Positions 6,726-7,059 of a stretch of 7,059 nt of DNA are shown here, piece after piece. How positions within the stretch are numbered: the stretch's first letter is position 1; every line of letters starts with the position of its first letter. The DNA is from an uncultured Desulfovibrio sp. (GTDB lineage Bacteria; Desulfobacterota; Desulfovibrionia; Desulfovibrionales; Desulfovibrionaceae). The stretch covers positions 1-7,059 of the forward strand of contig CAMWVJ010000055.1 of NCBI GenBank assembly GCA_947177645.1, given 5' to 3'. The notes below the pieces were generated by a model that made no database searches, had not been told where the DNA came from, and worked only from the letters and a program-made list of their open reading frames with translations. The translations under genes were made by a program, and so were the position numbers.

Positions 6726-6743
6726 CCCGGCAGCCGTGCCGGG
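6726..6743. repeat. Inverted repeat, 7-bp stem with 4-base loop
   Basis: CCCGGCA (6726-6732) pairs perfectly with TGCCGGG (6737-6743) around GCCG. It sits at the predicted minus-strand transcription start, immediately downstream of the -10 box. It could therefore be a 5'-end hairpin of that transcript or an operator-like site. No T run follows it. Confidence 0.55.
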
Positions 6744-6746
6744 CTG

Positions 6747-6775
6747 TTCATAAAATGCCCTGCGCCGCGCGTCAA
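6747..6775 (-). promoter_or_regulatory. Sigma70-like promoter for the minus-strand gene row
   Basis: On the minus strand, TTGACG (6775-6770, five of six matches to TTGACA) is followed after a 17-base spacer by TATGAA (6752-6747, four of six matches to TATAAT). It lies in a small AT-richer patch of an otherwise very GC-rich region. The predicted start near 6740 leaves about 190 bases of structured leader before the ATG at 6548. It is the best promoter-like site I found in the window and would drive the envelope-protein, rlmI, aminotransferase, DUF1844, argC and hypD genes. Confidence 0.55.
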
Positions 6776-6805
6776 GCAAGGCCCGTTGAGGATGAGGGAG
6801 CCCAC

Positions 6806-7059
6806 ATGACCGACTCTGGCGCCGACCAGCACCGCCCGCTTGCGGACAGCCCCGAAGCATCGGGCGCGCCTGCCGGGACCGGGGTTCCCGCTGCCGCCGC
6901 GCCCGGGGACGGGGCCAGCCATCGGGGGCGGAGCGAGAAGGGCGAATCCCGCGGCCTGAGCGTGCCCGACATCTGCCTTGACGCCGGGGAAGAGGCGGAG
7001 TTCATCCATCCCGCCGACCTCGCCGACCATCTTGAAAATCTCCGCCTCGAAAAGCGCGT
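6806..7059 (+). CDS. N-terminus of a probable MgtE-type magnesium transporter (partial)
   Basis: The first 84 complete codons of a gene that continues past the right edge are visible. Residues 1 to about 50 are Ala, Gly, Pro, Ser and charged residues with no hydrophobic core and look disordered. From about residue 51 the sequence becomes ordered, and FIHPADLADHLENLRLEKR (66-84) resembles the start of the helical MgtE N domain, where H-P-A-D-[IVL]-A-[DE]-x-L-E-x-L is common. MgtE proteins are inner-membrane Mg2+ channels with cytoplasmic N and CBS domains that sense Mg2+. The start is supported by GAGGGAG (6794-6800) 5 bases before the ATG, and the only nearby upstream ATG (6792) meets a stop after four codons. 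It is divergent from the minus-strand row. The open frame with a good ribosome site is well supported. The MgtE name rests on one short motif. Confidence 0.6.
   Translation, partial: MTDSGADQHRPLADSPEASGAPAGTGVPAAAAPGDGASHRGRSEKGESRGLSVPDICLDAGEEAEFIHPADLADHLENLRLEKR

Larger units (their letters stand above)
6549..6805. other. Divergent intergenic region with several hairpins
   Basis: This 257-base gap separates the minus-strand gene row from the plus-strand gene at 6806. I see no supportable gene in it. An open minus-strand frame crossing it is compositional shadow. It holds a strong minus-strand promoter candidate, a weaker plus-strand one, and at least four inverted repeats: a 9-bp stem at 6609-6632, a 7-bp stem pairing 6646-6652 with 6675-6681 (competing with a 5-bp GCAA-loop hairpin at 6666-6679), a 6-bp stem pairing 6685-6690 with 6704-6709, and a 7-bp stem with a 4-base loop at 6726-6743. 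It does not match any riboswitch that I can recognise. Confidence 0.6.

Noticed and set aside
6549..6805. M-box or other known Mg2+ riboswitch ahead of the MgtE-like gene
   Set aside because: The region forms hairpins, but I could not match the conserved M-box core, and GC-rich sequence forms stems by chance.
6545..7030. A 161-codon minus-strand open frame crossing the divergent intergenic region
   Set aside because: It is antisense to the plus-strand gene that has a strong ribosome site, covers the promoter candidates, and has no recognisable domain.

Overview
The window is GC-rich and densely coding. Its gene set (a hydrogenase maturation gene, arginine biosynthesis, a DUF1844 protein, an RlmI-type methyltransferase and an MgtE-like start) and its protein style suggest an anaerobic, hydrogenase-bearing Desulfovibrionaceae-like bacterium (Desulfobacterota). 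That assignment is inferred from protein resemblance and is not proven by any marker gene.

Six genes lie head to tail on the minus strand and read right to left. They are an uncharacterised membrane-anchored or exported protein (4947-6548), an RlmI-type rRNA cytosine methyltransferase (3767-4945), a class V aminotransferase (2554-3744), a small DUF1844 protein (2107-2469), argC (1007-2062) and hypD (53-1003, with homology running on to base 1). The gaps between them are 1, 22, 84, 44 and 3 bases, so they probably form one operon or two overlapping transcription units. A good sigma70-like promoter (TTGACG, 17 bases, TATGAA) lies at 6747-6775 and would give a leader of about 190 bases before the first gene. 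A plus-strand gene starts at 6806 and runs off the right edge. It has a disordered N-terminus followed by what looks like the start of an MgtE-type magnesium transporter. The 257-base divergent intergenic region holds several strong hairpins and candidate promoters for both directions.

Functionally the row mixes housekeeping jobs: ribosome modification, amino-acid metabolism (PLP aminotransferase, ArgC) and hydrogenase maturation (HypD). No mobile element, CRISPR array, tRNA, rRNA or defence system is visible. The most notable observation is in hypD. The reading frame is closed by a TAA at 53-55, yet the very next codons, in the same frame, encode the conserved C-terminal Cys-x-Cys-Gly motif of HypD. 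The gene therefore looks broken by a single in-frame stop, by mutation or by sequence error, just before its iron-sulfur cluster region. I found no convincing evidence of a wholly new biological system here.
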